A stretch of 64,000 nt of DNA, from contig CAZQUE010000011.1 of the NCBI GenBank assembly GCA_964596185.1, forward strand, positions 26,440 through 90,439, read 5' to 3'. The translations under genes were made by a program, and so were the position numbers. Below the pieces are notes generated by a model, which was given only the letters and a program-made list of their open reading frames with translations, was not told where the DNA came from and searched no databases. Below, in pieces: positions 24,975-34,700 of the stretch (positions within the stretch are counted from its first letter, which is position 1; every line of letters starts with the position of its first letter). This DNA is from DYKG01 sp964596185 (GTDB taxonomy: Bacteria; Muiribacteriota; Ozemobacteria; Ozemobacterales; Ozemobacteraceae).

Positions 24975-25631
24975 ATGAGCAAGCAACGAAGAAGAACTTA
25001 TCTGATTAAGACAGGCCTCCAGCTGAGATATATGGGCATCATCATTTCTACCATGCTTATGGTTGCCTTTGGCGTCGGCTGGATCATTTATCACACCTCC
25101 TGGAGCAAAATCGCCAATACGCCAGACCTCACTCTCGACAAACTCTCAACCATTTTTGATTCGGTTAACGGTATCCTGATTAAATGGATAGTTGTTTTCA
25201 TCTTCGTGATTGCGATTTTGTCTATTTTTGTCTCACATAAGATAGCGGGGCCGGTGTACAGGCTAGAAGAGACGACGCGCATCATCGCTTCAGGCGATCT
25301 GACCTACCAGATTCACCTGCGTCATGGCGATGAACTGCGCGATTTACAGGAAGCTTTCAACAAAATGTCTGATTCATTGCGCAACATGGTTGCCAAGGAT
25401 CGAGAGGTTATCGAAAAACTCATCGTTGCGGGAAATAAGCTCAAATCGACGATTGATCAGAAGAAACTCGACGCAGATGCTATTGACGGGGTTGCCAAAG
25501 ACCTCTATAGCATCATCGAGGAGCTTAGAGTAGTTACCAGCGGCTTCAAAATTGAAGATAAGGTCGAAGCCGAAGAAGATGAAAAAATCGAAACAGACGA
25601 AAGCCCAAAAAATGAACAAGAGGTAGCCTGA
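24975..25631 (+). CDS. HAMP-domain membrane protein without output domain
   Basis: A 218-residue protein with two membrane helices (about 15-37 and 74-94), a short periplasmic loop of about 35 residues, and a HAMP domain (about 92-145, AGPVYRLEETTRIIASGDLTYQIHLRHGDELRDLQEAF). A coiled-coil helix and an acidic tail (KVEAEEDEKIETDESPKNEQ) follow. No histidine kinase, cyclase, GGDEF or chemoreceptor signalling domain follows. It may pass a conformational signal to a separate partner. It lies between the pilin-related gene and the ALDH-like gene, overlapping the latter by one base (TGATG). The ribosome site GGAGG is clear. Confidence 0.78.
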   Translation: MSKQRRRTYLIKTGLQLRYMGIIISTMLMVAFGVGWIIYHTSWSKIANTPDLTLDKLSTIFDSVNGILIKWIVVFIFVIAILSIFVSHKIAGPVYRLEETTRIIASGDLTYQIHLRHGDELRDLQEAFNKMSDSLRNMVAKDREVIEKLIVAGNKLKSTIDQKKLDADAIDGVAKDLYSIIEELRVVTSGFKIEDKVEAEEDEKIETDESPKNEQEVA

Positions 25632-27130
25632 TGCTTCATAATCCGGTCTTGAAAAGTGGGAACTGGACCGAAGCCAGTTTTCCGGTATCGTCTTTCAAAG
25701 CAGTCTGTCCCTTAACCGGCAAGCAACTTACAGAAAGCTTTCCGGTTTCCAGCTTTCTCGATCTTGATGAAATGCTGCAGTTTCAGGTGGATATGCGCGA
25801 TCAGATCGAAGGTTTTTCTGACTCGCAAAGAGCAAGATTGCTGCAAAAAATTGCCGAAAAAATTGAAAGCGCCGAACAGGAACTGATAAATACCGCGAAT
25901 GAAGAAACCGGACTGGAAAAAGACACCTATCTCGACGGGAAAGAGCTTCGCTCAACCATCGCCTACCTCAGACTTGCTGCTCAATATTGCGACAAAGATA
26001 CCTGGGCCGATTATAAACTCGATGCATCAAAGAATATCGTTTCTTTTCGACAACCAATGCCAGGCCCAATCGTCATCTTTGGACCTTCTTCCTCGCCATT
26101 TCTTTATAGTGCCTCGGTCGGTGTAAGTTTCGCGGCGGCAATCGCCGCCGGCAATTCAATTATTGCCAAAGGAAATCCAGCCCATCCCGCAACCGGAATG
26201 AAACTCGCTCGCCTGGTTTTTGCGGCAATCGAAGAATTGCAACTTCCTCGCGCACTTTTTCAGTATTTTCATCATACGACGCCAGACCTTGGTTATCGCC
26301 TGGCCGCGCACCCATTGATTGGTGCCCTGGCTTTCAACGGGCGTTTCCGTTCAGGTCTATTGCTGAAAGAAAACGCGGAGCGTTCAGGGAACCCTGTTTA
26401 TCTCGACCTGAATTCGGTCAGTCCGGCCCTGCTGCTGCCCCAATTCGTCGAAGCCAAGCGGGAAAAGCTTGCGAAAGATATTTGTGCGCAGATTTTTGAA
26501 AACTCCGGCCAAAATCCAGATCGGCCCGGACCATTTTTCATCGTTGAAGACCGGCATTCATCGCCCATGATCAAGCAGATCAGCGATGCTTTTGGTCGTG
26601 AAACCCCCAAGCCAATGCTATCAGACGTTAAAGCCAGACACCTCGACAACCTGGTCAGCGATTTTATTCGTCTTGGGGCACGCAAGCTGACTAAAAAGGA
26701 ATTTTACTCACCTACTCCTTTCAGTTATCCATACACGGCCATGGTCACAGATTTAAAAAATTACTTAAAATTTTCCCGCCAATTTCAGGAATATGCCTCA
26801 GGGCCCCTGGCTCTTTTTGTCACTCTTGATTCACCAGAGCAATTTTCGCAGGTCGTCAAAAGCCTTGAAAGCAGCAGCAACTGCAGCATTTTCAGCGAGT
26901 CCGGGGAAATTGAAACGGTAAAAGCATTCCTGCCAATTCTGCGTCGAAAATGTGCCAGCCTGCTATTCAACCGCTGGGTGCAGAATGAAGCACTTTCTCC
27001 GGCAATTATTCGTTCAGGAGCCTTCCCGGCATCTGGGAATCCGACTTTCAGTCATTATGGTCTGCCCGAAGCGATAAAAAAATTCACTGCACTCAGCTGC
27101 CTTCAAGGGTTTCCTGATTCACTGCGATAA
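25631..27130 (+). CDS. Aldehyde dehydrogenase-like protein lacking catalytic residues
   Basis: A 499-residue member of the ALDH superfamily, closest in layout to alpha-ketoglutarate semialdehyde dehydrogenases. The FGPSSSPF...AAGNSIIAKGNPAHPATG region and GALAFNGRFRSG are family features. Against that family, the oxyanion Asn (GASNFP) is Ser 154, the general base Glu (ELGSVNP) is Asp 259, and the catalytic Cys (GQFCT) is Pro 296 in SGQNPDRPG. All three key positions are thus changed, so normal dehydrogenase activity is unlikely. The NAD-binding fold appears intact. The frame is open and full length, which argues against simple decay. It may be a structural or sensing protein. It is co-transcribed with the HAMP protein gene. 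Confidence 0.8.
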   Translation: MLHNPVLKSGNWTEASFPVSSFKAVCPLTGKQLTESFPVSSFLDLDEMLQFQVDMRDQIEGFSDSQRARLLQKIAEKIESAEQELINTANEETGLEKDTYLDGKELRSTIAYLRLAAQYCDKDTWADYKLDASKNIVSFRQPMPGPIVIFGPSSSPFLYSASVGVSFAAAIAAGNSIIAKGNPAHPATGMKLARLVFAAIEELQLPRALFQYFHHTTPDLGYRLAAHPLIGALAFNGRFRSGLLLKENAERSGNPVYLDLNSVSPALLLPQFVEAKREKLAKDICAQIFENSGQNPDRPGPFFIVEDRHSSPMIKQISDAFGRETPKPMLSDVKARHLDNLVSDFIRLGARKLTKKEFYSPTPFSYPYTAMVTDLKNYLKFSRQFQEYASGPLALFVTLDSPEQFSQVVKSLESSSNCSIFSESGEIETVKAFLPILRRKCASLLFNRWVQNEALSPAIIRSGAFPASGNPTFSHYGLPEAIKKFTALSCLQGFPDSLR

Positions 27131-27261
27131 ATTTTCCTGGTGAAGAGAAAGTCTTGTCATAGCCGGTTTTTAGGATTAAAACCAATTTTCACTGATAAAA
27201 CAGTTGTTTGAACAGGCCAGTTATGTTAGTCTCTTGATCGATTATTTTTCAGGAGGCTGTT

Positions 27262-27945
27262 ATGCTTAAAGACGGTGAAAAAGGCGCGATCATTCAACGA
27301 GACAAAGAGTCCTATGCGGTTGCTCCACATATTCCCTGTGGCGTTGTTTCACCACAACTTCTTCGCAAAATAGCTGATGTTGCAGAGAAGTATCAGGTTC
27401 CCGCCTTGAAAATAACCAGCGCTTCCCGTATTGCGATTGTTGGCATAAAAGAAGATCAGGTAGACCCAATCTGGCAAGAACTCGGAATGGAAAAAGGTGC
27501 GGCAACCGGCTTATGCGTCCGCAGCGTCAAAGCCTGCCCCGGCACCACTTTTTGCAAGCGTGGCATTAGAGACAGCCTCGGCCTTGGCTTAAAACTCGAT
27601 GAAATTTATCACGGCATGGAATTGCCCGGAAAAATGAAAATTGGAGTAAGTGGCTGTCCAAATCAGTGTGCAGAAACCTGCATCAAAGACATTGGGCTGG
27701 TTGGCTTCGGCAAAGGCTGGAAGCTTTTCGTAGGCGGCAATGGCGGTGCCTTGCCAAGACTCTCGATTGAGCTTTGTAAAGACCTTGACGACCAGCAGGC
27801 ATTGGATTATGTCGCTGCGCTGGTGGAATTTTATCAAAACAATGCCCGACCACACCAACGTTTTGGCATGATGATCGACCGAATGGGCGGCTTTGATCAA
27901 TTTTACCAGATGTTTTTCGAAAGCAACCCTCGCCTGAAACCATAA
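27262..27945 (+). CDS. Single-module siroheme/[4Fe-4S] reductase-like protein
   Basis: A 227-residue protein of the nitrite/sulfite reductase family reduced to one ferredoxin-like half (about 18-75) and one catalytic half. Cluster/siroheme ligands are present: ACPGTTFC (Cys 92 and 98, C-x5-C) and SGCPNQC (Cys 132 and 136, C-x3-C). Full nitrite or sulfite reductases are at least twice this size with two such repeats. Small one-module forms are known in anaerobes and methanogens as dissimilatory sulfite reductase-like proteins with unproven roles. AGGAGG lies just before the ATG. No siroheme synthesis or electron donor gene is adjacent. Confidence 0.85.
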   Translation: MLKDGEKGAIIQRDKESYAVAPHIPCGVVSPQLLRKIADVAEKYQVPALKITSASRIAIVGIKEDQVDPIWQELGMEKGAATGLCVRSVKACPGTTFCKRGIRDSLGLGLKLDEIYHGMELPGKMKIGVSGCPNQCAETCIKDIGLVGFGKGWKLFVGGNGGALPRLSIELCKDLDDQQALDYVAALVEFYQNNARPHQRFGMMIDRMGGFDQFYQMFFESNPRLKP

Positions 27946-28008
27946 CCTGCCAAGCAGGCCTGAACAAAGCTTAACTTTTTTTCAGATTCTGCCGATATTG
28001 CTGCTGTT

Positions 28009-28842
28009 ATGGGTGGAAAAAAGTTAGTAACGTTAATGCTCGCTCTGACTCTGGTAGCGGTTTTTCTGAATGGCGCCAGCATTCGTCGTACCCCGAAACG
28101 CTCTGTTAAAGACCCGGTGCCCAAAGGCCGACCCTGGTATGAGCAGATGTTTGCCGATGGCAAGATGCGTATCGCTGTTTTCTGGGGCTGGGATCATCCA
28201 CGAGACACCATTATGAGCACATTTCCAGCGTTTGAGACCCTCAACGGCAAAAAATTGTATTACCAGGGCAAACCGGTCAAGATCGAAATCGGTATGATAA
28301 CCCAGGTAAACGACAACCCTAAACAAATCTTCAAACAAGCGCTTGAGGACGCGAGCATCGATGTCATTATTTATTCCGGCCACGCGAGGTATGGTGGCGG
28401 AATGGCTTTTGCTGAAATGGATGATATTTTTCGTTGTGGAAACGGTGATTTGATTGAAGACCGGCATGTAAAGCCGTATCGAGTTTTCAAAGCCACTTCA
28501 GAGGATCTAGACGCCACAAATTTTCCGCCGACTTACCGCATAATAATGCTCAATTGCTGCGATTCTCAAAGCCATTTTCGCGAAAGCTGGTCAAGAAGAT
28601 TCAAGGAATGCTCATCTCCGGTTGATCTTTTGACTGTCGAATTTCCGGTTTTCAATTATTACGATCATCGCCGGGTATTGAATTTTCTGCAGGAACTGCT
28701 GGCCTTTTCTGACTGGAAGGGAATCAAGCGCAGCTACGATTCAGAAGTTCATAAGCGCAAAAATCGTCTGATCGTAAACCCGGTCTTCATCCCAGAGAAG
28801 GATGAAATGCGTAGCGATATCATGAACGAATCAGCCAACTGA
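28009..28842 (+). CDS. Exported protein with a clan-CD-like His/Cys pair
   Basis: A 277-residue protein, not assigned to a named family. It has an N-terminal hydrophobic segment (about 5-22), a signal peptide or anchor. The core alternates beta strands with IDVIIYSGHARYGGG (His 125) and YRIIMLNCCDSQ (Cys 183/184). A strand ending in SGH followed about 60 residues later by a strand ending in Cys is the layout of caspase/gingipain/clostripain-type (clan CD) cysteine peptidases. Identity as a peptidase is inference. The ribosome site is weak. It sits after the siroheme protein gene and ends 12 bases from the convergent mtfA gene. Confidence 0.6.
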   Translation: MGGKKLVTLMLALTLVAVFLNGASIRRTPKRSVKDPVPKGRPWYEQMFADGKMRIAVFWGWDHPRDTIMSTFPAFETLNGKKLYYQGKPVKIEIGMITQVNDNPKQIFKQALEDASIDVIIYSGHARYGGGMAFAEMDDIFRCGNGDLIEDRHVKPYRVFKATSEDLDATNFPPTYRIIMLNCCDSQSHFRESWSRRFKECSSPVDLLTVEFPVFNYYDHRRVLNFLQELLAFSDWKGIKRSYDSEVHKRKNRLIVNPVFIPEKDEMRSDIMNESAN

Positions 28843-28854
28843 TAAGCAAAAGCA

Positions 28855-29664
28855 TCAAGAAAAAGATTCCGGGTCAAGGTTATAGTATTTTCTCAATTCC
28901 TCATAAAGCTCAGGGTGCTTTTCTTTCATTTTTTCAGGCTTTTCGAAAAAGGCTTCAGTAGCAACTGCAAAAAATTCGGCCGGATTGGTTGCCCCATATT
29001 TATCCATAAGAGTTTTTTTGAATTTTTTACTGCGCCGCTTGAGCTCTTGGTATTCACCGCCAAGCACCCTTGCCCAGGATGCGTATGAATTTCGGCCTTG
29101 CAAAATTGGAGCACCATTTCCTGCCCCAGACTCCTGGTCAAGCTGATGGGCAAATTCGTGCAAAACTACATCCTGACCATCGTCGGTATTACTTATACCA
29201 TGTCTTACGTCATCCCAGGCAAGAACTACAGTTCCAGTCAGCCATGATTCGCCAAGGCGCACAGATTCTTCAACGGTTCCGTCAGGATTTTCTGTTTTTG
29301 CAATATAAGCACTCGGATAAACCAGAACCGACTGCAGAATATTGAAATAAGAATTCTCTTCGTTTAAAAGCAGCATTGAAGCCTGTCCAGCAATGGTCAA
29401 CCTGATTTCATCATTCAATTCAAGGCCGCCACAGCCTTCAAATCTGATTTCATCAAGAAAAACAAGGATTTTTCGCTGCAATCGTTCCTTGAGATGATCG
29501 GGAAGTTTTGCAAAATATGGTAATTGTCTTTCCAAAACAGGCAAAAATTCTTCGGGAAATGCCTGTTTGAGAATTTTCTGGCGCCGAAGTTTTCTTTTTA
29601 TCCCCGGTAGGAAAACAAGCAAAATCAACGTTAATCCAAGGGCGATAATAATGTAAAGGGCCAT
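28855..29664 (-). CDS. mtfA: MtfA-like zinc metallopeptidase (M90)
   Basis: A 269-residue gluzincin-like peptidase. The zinc motif VLHEFAHQLDQESG (His 169, Glu 170, His 173) is intact, with the third ligand expected in NPAEFFAVATEAFFEKPE. Other family segments: GQASMLLLNEENSYF, VYPSAYI and GTVVLAWDDVRHG. Unlike cytoplasmic E. coli MtfA, which binds the regulator Mlc, this protein has an N-terminal membrane helix (about 3-20), a form common in many phyla. GGAGAA precedes the ATG. It is transcribed alone, divergent from the gene at 29793. Its target is unknown. Confidence 0.9.
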   Translation of the reverse strand: MALYIIIALGLTLILLVFLPGIKRKLRRQKILKQAFPEEFLPVLERQLPYFAKLPDHLKERLQRKILVFLDEIRFEGCGGLELNDEIRLTIAGQASMLLLNEENSYFNILQSVLVYPSAYIAKTENPDGTVEESVRLGESWLTGTVVLAWDDVRHGISNTDDGQDVVLHEFAHQLDQESGAGNGAPILQGRNSYASWARVLGGEYQELKRRSKKFKKTLMDKYGATNPAEFFAVATEAFFEKPEKMKEKHPELYEELRKYYNLDPESFS

Positions 29665-29792
29665 TGGTTCTCCATTTTCTTCTTTTCATTAAAGCTTTTC
29701 TAAGTTAGCATATTCATGAAAGCCGTTAATCATTTCAGCATCTATTTCAACATTTATTTCAAAATTTTGCATCAAATTTCAGAGGTTTTGGC

Positions 29793-30605
29793 GTGAAAAA
29801 GAAGAGTATGGCTTACCAGGAAACGGTCACAAAGATCAAAGTTTTTTTACATAATGCCTTCAGCCCAGAAAACCGCAAGTTCACCATTTTCATGATCATT
29901 GTTTTTTTCCTGACTATCATCCTGCTATTTCCGCCCGACATCCATCATCGCATTCGCTGGATCAGAAATATTCAACCGCCGCGCAGCTATTCACCCCCCA
30001 GCGGAACCTACGAAAAGGCAGGCAGATTGGAACTTTCACTTCAGACAGACAATCTTTCCAAACACGAAACAATTCTCATGGAAAAGGAACTTGAAAAAAT
30101 GCTGCCGCTTGATTTTGACGTCAGTCAATATTTTAAAGTTCTCGACCGCCTGACCATGGAAGAGGGTTATGTTCTCGACTATCGTTACCATCTATCTTCT
30201 CCGCATGGGAATCCGATAATGTATGCGAGAAAGAAAACTGAAAAAAGAGACTTAAGTATGGGCGGATCAATGCCTAAATATATAAAAAGTGGTGCAGACG
30301 AATATCTGGCTCACATAAAAACCGATGGCAGCCGTGAAAGCTTCATCCAATTAGCAGTTCTTCATCTCATCGGCGGCAATTTCTACTTCTACTGGCATTC
30401 ATTTTACGATGACGTTTCAATTTACAGTCGCATTCCAGCTCAGGTTACCTTTAGTTCAGACGAAGTTTCCGTTTCGCTGTTTGTAAAAAATCATAGTGCT
30501 CATGTTGCAGTCTATACTTTAACCATCAAAAGAAATTTCCCGCATCGCTATGTCTCTGAAGATTACAAGAGAGTAATTCCCAAGTTCCGTTCGGTAAGAT
30601 ATTGA
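29793..30605 (+). CDS. Membrane-anchored protein of unknown function
   Basis: A 270-residue protein, unrecognised. It has one membrane helix (about 30-50, FTIFMIIVFFLTIILLF) with a cytoplasmic N-terminus and a large exported part rich in aromatic residues (FYFYWHSFYDDVSIYS) and beta-type stretches. The GTG start has AGAGG eight bases upstream; the ATG five codons later is an alternative. The gene is flanked by its own intergenic regions (29665-29792 and 30606-30739), so it is probably transcribed alone. No motif allows a functional call. Confidence 0.65.
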   Translation: MKKKSMAYQETVTKIKVFLHNAFSPENRKFTIFMIIVFFLTIILLFPPDIHHRIRWIRNIQPPRSYSPPSGTYEKAGRLELSLQTDNLSKHETILMEKELEKMLPLDFDVSQYFKVLDRLTMEEGYVLDYRYHLSSPHGNPIMYARKKTEKRDLSMGGSMPKYIKSGADEYLAHIKTDGSRESFIQLAVLHLIGGNFYFYWHSFYDDVSIYSRIPAQVTFSSDEVSVSLFVKNHSAHVAVYTLTIKRNFPHRYVSEDYKRVIPKFRSVRY

Positions 30606-30699
30606 ACCTGTTTTTTTCGTTTCAATGGAAATTTTTATCGAATGCGTCTTTTGCTTAGCAATTAGCGTTTTGAGCTTTTTCCGTGCTTATAAGAGCAGA

Positions 30700-30728
30700 T
30701 TGAAGTTCAAACGGTTTTGCTGTACACT
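30700..30728 (+). promoter_or_regulatory. Possible promoter of the K+ channel gene
   Basis: TTGAAG (30700-30705), 17 bases, TACACT (30723-30728), each hexamer matching four of six consensus bases. Transcription would begin only a few bases before the ATG at 30740, giving a very short leader without a ribosome site. Confidence 0.3.
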
Positions 30729-30739
30729 GTGACGGTAAA

Positions 30740-31744
30740 ATGACCAACAAACGCCTGATTTATATTACCAGTGTCTTTTTTGCCATCATTATTGGTGGCT
30801 CTTTGGCTTACCGCGTTGTTGAAGGTGACAAATGGTCTTTTCTCGACGGGCTTTTCATGACCGTCATCACGATCTTTACCGTTGGCTACACAGAAGTGCA
30901 TCCTCTTTCAGAATCGGGTCGAATTCTCACTATTCTACTGATTTTTGTCGGCGTTGGTTTTATCGCCTATGTTGCATCTTCGGTCGCCCAACTGATATTC
31001 GAAGGCAAAATCAGAGAAATCTGGGGGCTACAGCGCATGAAAAACAGAATCAGCGAGCTTAAAGGACATTTTGTCATTTGTGGGGCAGGCAAAACAGCTT
31101 ATGAAATAATAAAAAGCCTCAATGGCAACGTTCCCAACCAGTTTGTCGTCATCGACATAGACCGCAGCCGTATTCAGAAACTTCAGGAAGAAAACATATA
31201 TGCCATCGAAGGCGATGCAACCAACGACGCTACTTTAATAGAAGCTGGCATAGAAAGGGCTGTCGGCCTGGCCGCCACGCTTCCAACCGATGCTGATAAT
31301 GTTTTTGTCACTCTTTCAGCCAAAGGAATAAAGAATGATATTTTCGTTGTTTCCAAGGCCGAAAGAATCGAGAGTATCGCAAAGTTAAGAAAAGCTGGTG
31401 CCAACAAGGTTGTTTCTCCAAACATCATCGCCGGAGCGAGAATGGCCGCTATGCTGCATCGCCCCTCGGTGGTAGATTTCATGGAAGCAGCCATTGCCGG
31501 TGACAATCAGGCGATGCAAATGGAAGAATTCAGAATTCAAAAAGAATCTTTTCTAGACGGGAAAGCACTGAAAGACGCTCAGATCCGCCAAAGATCGGGA
31601 GCAATAATCGTTGCGGTCCGTCGTGAAAGTCAGACTACAATCAATCCAGACCCGGGCTTCGTCTTTGACTCCCATGACATACTCGTTGTCCTGGGAACCC
31701 GGGAACAGATTACTAATTTTTCTAAACTGACCAGTGTAAATTGA
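30740..31744 (+). CDS. Two-TM potassium channel with RCK (TrkA-N/TrkA-C) domains
   Basis: A 334-residue MthK-like channel subunit; four would form the pore. It has helix 1 (about 6-24), a pore helix and selectivity filter TVGYTEV (47-53), and helix 2 (about 62-83). The RCK N domain (about 108-225) has the Rossmann start FVICGAGKTAYEII and the acidic end of strand 2 (VVIDID); the RCK C domain runs about 245-334. The filter has Thr where most K+ channels have the second Gly (TVGYG), a known variant in channels of this type. The RCK domain suggests gating by Ca2+ or a nucleotide. The stop lies just before the giant gene. Confidence 0.92.
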   Translation: MTNKRLIYITSVFFAIIIGGSLAYRVVEGDKWSFLDGLFMTVITIFTVGYTEVHPLSESGRILTILLIFVGVGFIAYVASSVAQLIFEGKIREIWGLQRMKNRISELKGHFVICGAGKTAYEIIKSLNGNVPNQFVVIDIDRSRIQKLQEENIYAIEGDATNDATLIEAGIERAVGLAATLPTDADNVFVTLSAKGIKNDIFVVSKAERIESIAKLRKAGANKVVSPNIIAGARMAAMLHRPSVVDFMEAAIAGDNQAMQMEEFRIQKESFLDGKALKDAQIRQRSGAIIVAVRRESQTTINPDPGFVFDSHDILVVLGTREQITNFSKLTSVN

Positions 31745-31761
31745 GATACAGGGGGATTTTG

Positions 31762-34700
31762 ATGAAGATCAGAAAATTTTTGCCAGTATTTTTTCTTTGT
31801 TGTATCGCGGCAATTTCATTTGCAGCGGGTTTTGAACAACAGATTCAAACCTATTCGAACTTAAACGCTCAGGTTGGGCAGCAGAGCCAGGTAACATACA
31901 TCAACCGCAGCGACAATCCCGACTTTATCTCACCCGCCGTGCCGAAAGAGCCAGAGAAATTCAACACAATAAAAACTCTGGTTCCCTATGAAGACCTCTA
32001 TAAAGTGCTTCAGCAAGATATTGGCAAATATTTCATTCTGCCACTAGATGAATTTGAACAGCTTAAAAAGGCCAAAGAAGCCTGGCTTGCTTCTCAAACC
32101 AAGCCGATTACCGCCCCCCCTCCGGTAATCTACCAGATCAACTCCGCAAGGCTGGAAGGAAAATTGCTCGAGAACTTCGCCCATATCGATGCGTTTTTCA
32201 AAATTGAAACCTATACCGAGGACTGGCACGAAATACCTGTTCTATGGGGTAGCCTTGCCGTAGAAGAGGTTAGACTCAACGGTGTTTCAACGACTCTAAA
32301 GACCAATTGGGTAGACAACAATACCCGTAGAGTAAACTTTGGCAAACTGAGCAAACAAAACATTCTTCAAAATTACTATCAGGCTTCGTTATCGTCTTCT
32401 GAAACATTGAGTCAAAACAACTGGAAAGATACTATTTTCTCTCTGCCAATAAAAGGAAAAGGTAGTCATGAATGCCGCATCAGTTTCATGGTGCCGGTAC
32501 AAAACAACGACGATCTTTACAATCTGCAGTTCAATATGGCCCAAATCCCCCTCGCCTTTTTCCGACTCGAAGCAGAAAACTTCACGATGTCGGTAGACAG
32601 TACAACTTTCAAAGATTTTTCTGTAGAAGAAAGCAACGGCGAACGACATTCATGTGCTTTTATCGGTTGGCTCGGTGCAACCAGCGAACTTAATCTGAAG
32701 TGGCGCCGGAAATATACCCGCAGCGAGCCAAAAAAGCCAATAGCAACAGAAATAAAGCCTGAGCCCGGAGTAACAGCATCGGCAACTACTGACCCAGTCG
32801 CCATTGAAGAGCCCAAACCGGTAATCATGCCGTTGATATACGCTCGCTCTAACACCCTGATCAGCCTTGGAGAAACTGCTGTTCACGGTTTCAAAACGAT
32901 TGATTACACGATCAGTAAAGCGCCTGTTTCAAGCTTTTCTTTCCTTCTTCCGGCTAACGTTGAAATAACCAGCGTTAACGCCGACAGACCGCACAGTTAC
33001 CGCCTGCTGCGCGAAGGCGAAAGTCGTAAATTGCGAGTCGAATTCATGGCTGGGCGCGAAGACACCTGCCAGATTGAAATTGCTTTTGAATCGCCCATCG
33101 ATCTGACAGCCGCCCTGACCGAACTGCCTGAGGTGTCACCGATAGGAGTTGAGCGCGAGCTCGGCAATCTGGCCATCGAGGCTTTGACCTCTGTTGAAGT
33201 CCAGCCAGGTAACGATGATGATAACCCTCTCAATGGGGGAATTTACCCTCTCGACCCGCTCGAAGTGCCGCAACCGTTAAAAGATCGTGCCAGCCGTCCA
33301 ATACTTCTTGCGTATCGCCAGAATGCCCGATCAGCGAACATTTTGCTCAGAGTTAAGCGTTATCAGGATGTTAACCAGCAAACAGTCGTTGCCGACCGGA
33401 TGGAAGTGAAATCAACATTCACTACCAATCAGACTTGTAACACACAGGTCGTCATGAAAATCCGCAACAATAACAAGCAATATCTGCAGCTTCAGCTTGC
33501 TTCTGGAACCGAAGTCATTTCAGCAATGCGCAACCGAAAACCGGTCAAACTGGTTGCCAGTAAAAATGATGGCAAGGTGCAAATTCCACTGGAAATGAGC
33601 CAGACAATCGGCAAACCGGTTGAGATGGAACTTCTGGTAAGCCTCAAACATCCGGTTGATGAGATTAAATGGCGCGGCTCGCTCGAATTCATGCCTCCAC
33701 TGGTTGATATTCCCGTTTCAAGATTCGACTGGCAGATTTTCGCTCCCGAGCAATATTACCTTTACAATTTTAAAGGAACCGTAAAGGACAGCTTAACTCG
33801 TAAAGACCCATTCTTTTTCCGAGGCTTTATGCGCCTGTTAAGACTGGCCTGGAACATAGTTTCAAGCCCCGAAGCACTTTTTACGGTAATATTTTTGGTT
33901 TTGGTGATTATGCTGGTGCTTGCCCGAGGCTTTTTGTTGAAGGTGCTTTCAGTTATTTACGAACTGATATGCGGCATTTTCTCGTTCGTTTTCAGCGGCA
34001 AAGGTATTCGCCTGGCTGAATTGATGATTGTTTTCGCAATAATCGGCATTCTGGCTGCCATATCTGTGCCAAACTTTCGCAAAGCCAGAGAGCAGGCTCG
34101 ACACAAGGCCTGCTATGCCAATATCAGGGTTATTCAGGGCGCTGTTGAAATGTATAACATGGATAACGAGCAGATGATGAGTAACCTGGATCTGAACAAG
34201 CTGGTGCAGGGCAAATATCTTAAAAGTCATGTCAGTCTTCCAGAACAAGGCTGTCGCTATGAAAATCGTGGCAACCTCGCTGCCGGCGGTTATGTTTACT
34301 GCCGATTGCACGGCGCAATTGAAACTGACGAAGAACTTAAAGCCCGAGAACATCAGATTGCTGACATTTCTGCAAGATCCGACTACGACGAAATGGCAAG
34401 AAACGAAGTTCAAATGGAACGTAAAATGAAAAGCGCGATGCCGGCGCCGACTTCTAGTGGCGGCGCTTCAAGCTTTGGTGCAGTAAAATCCAAGGGCTCG
34501 CTTCCGATTAGCAAAAAATTCGTGATGACTTCGAACCACTACAGCCTTGAACGTGAACTGGTCATCGCAGACATCGCTTCTAACGGCGCTCTGGTGCCAA
34601 ATAGAACTTGTCCGGCAGTTACTTTGAATTATGTCTGGTTTTCAGCACTAAAAGCTGGCGAAATTCTTGCCTTCATTCTTGCCTTGTTTGCCGGACTCTA

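Noticed and set aside
27949..27982. CCTG...CAGG hairpin followed at a distance by a T run, as a terminator after the siroheme gene.
   Set aside because: The stem has only four base pairs and the T run is separated from it by more than ten bases.
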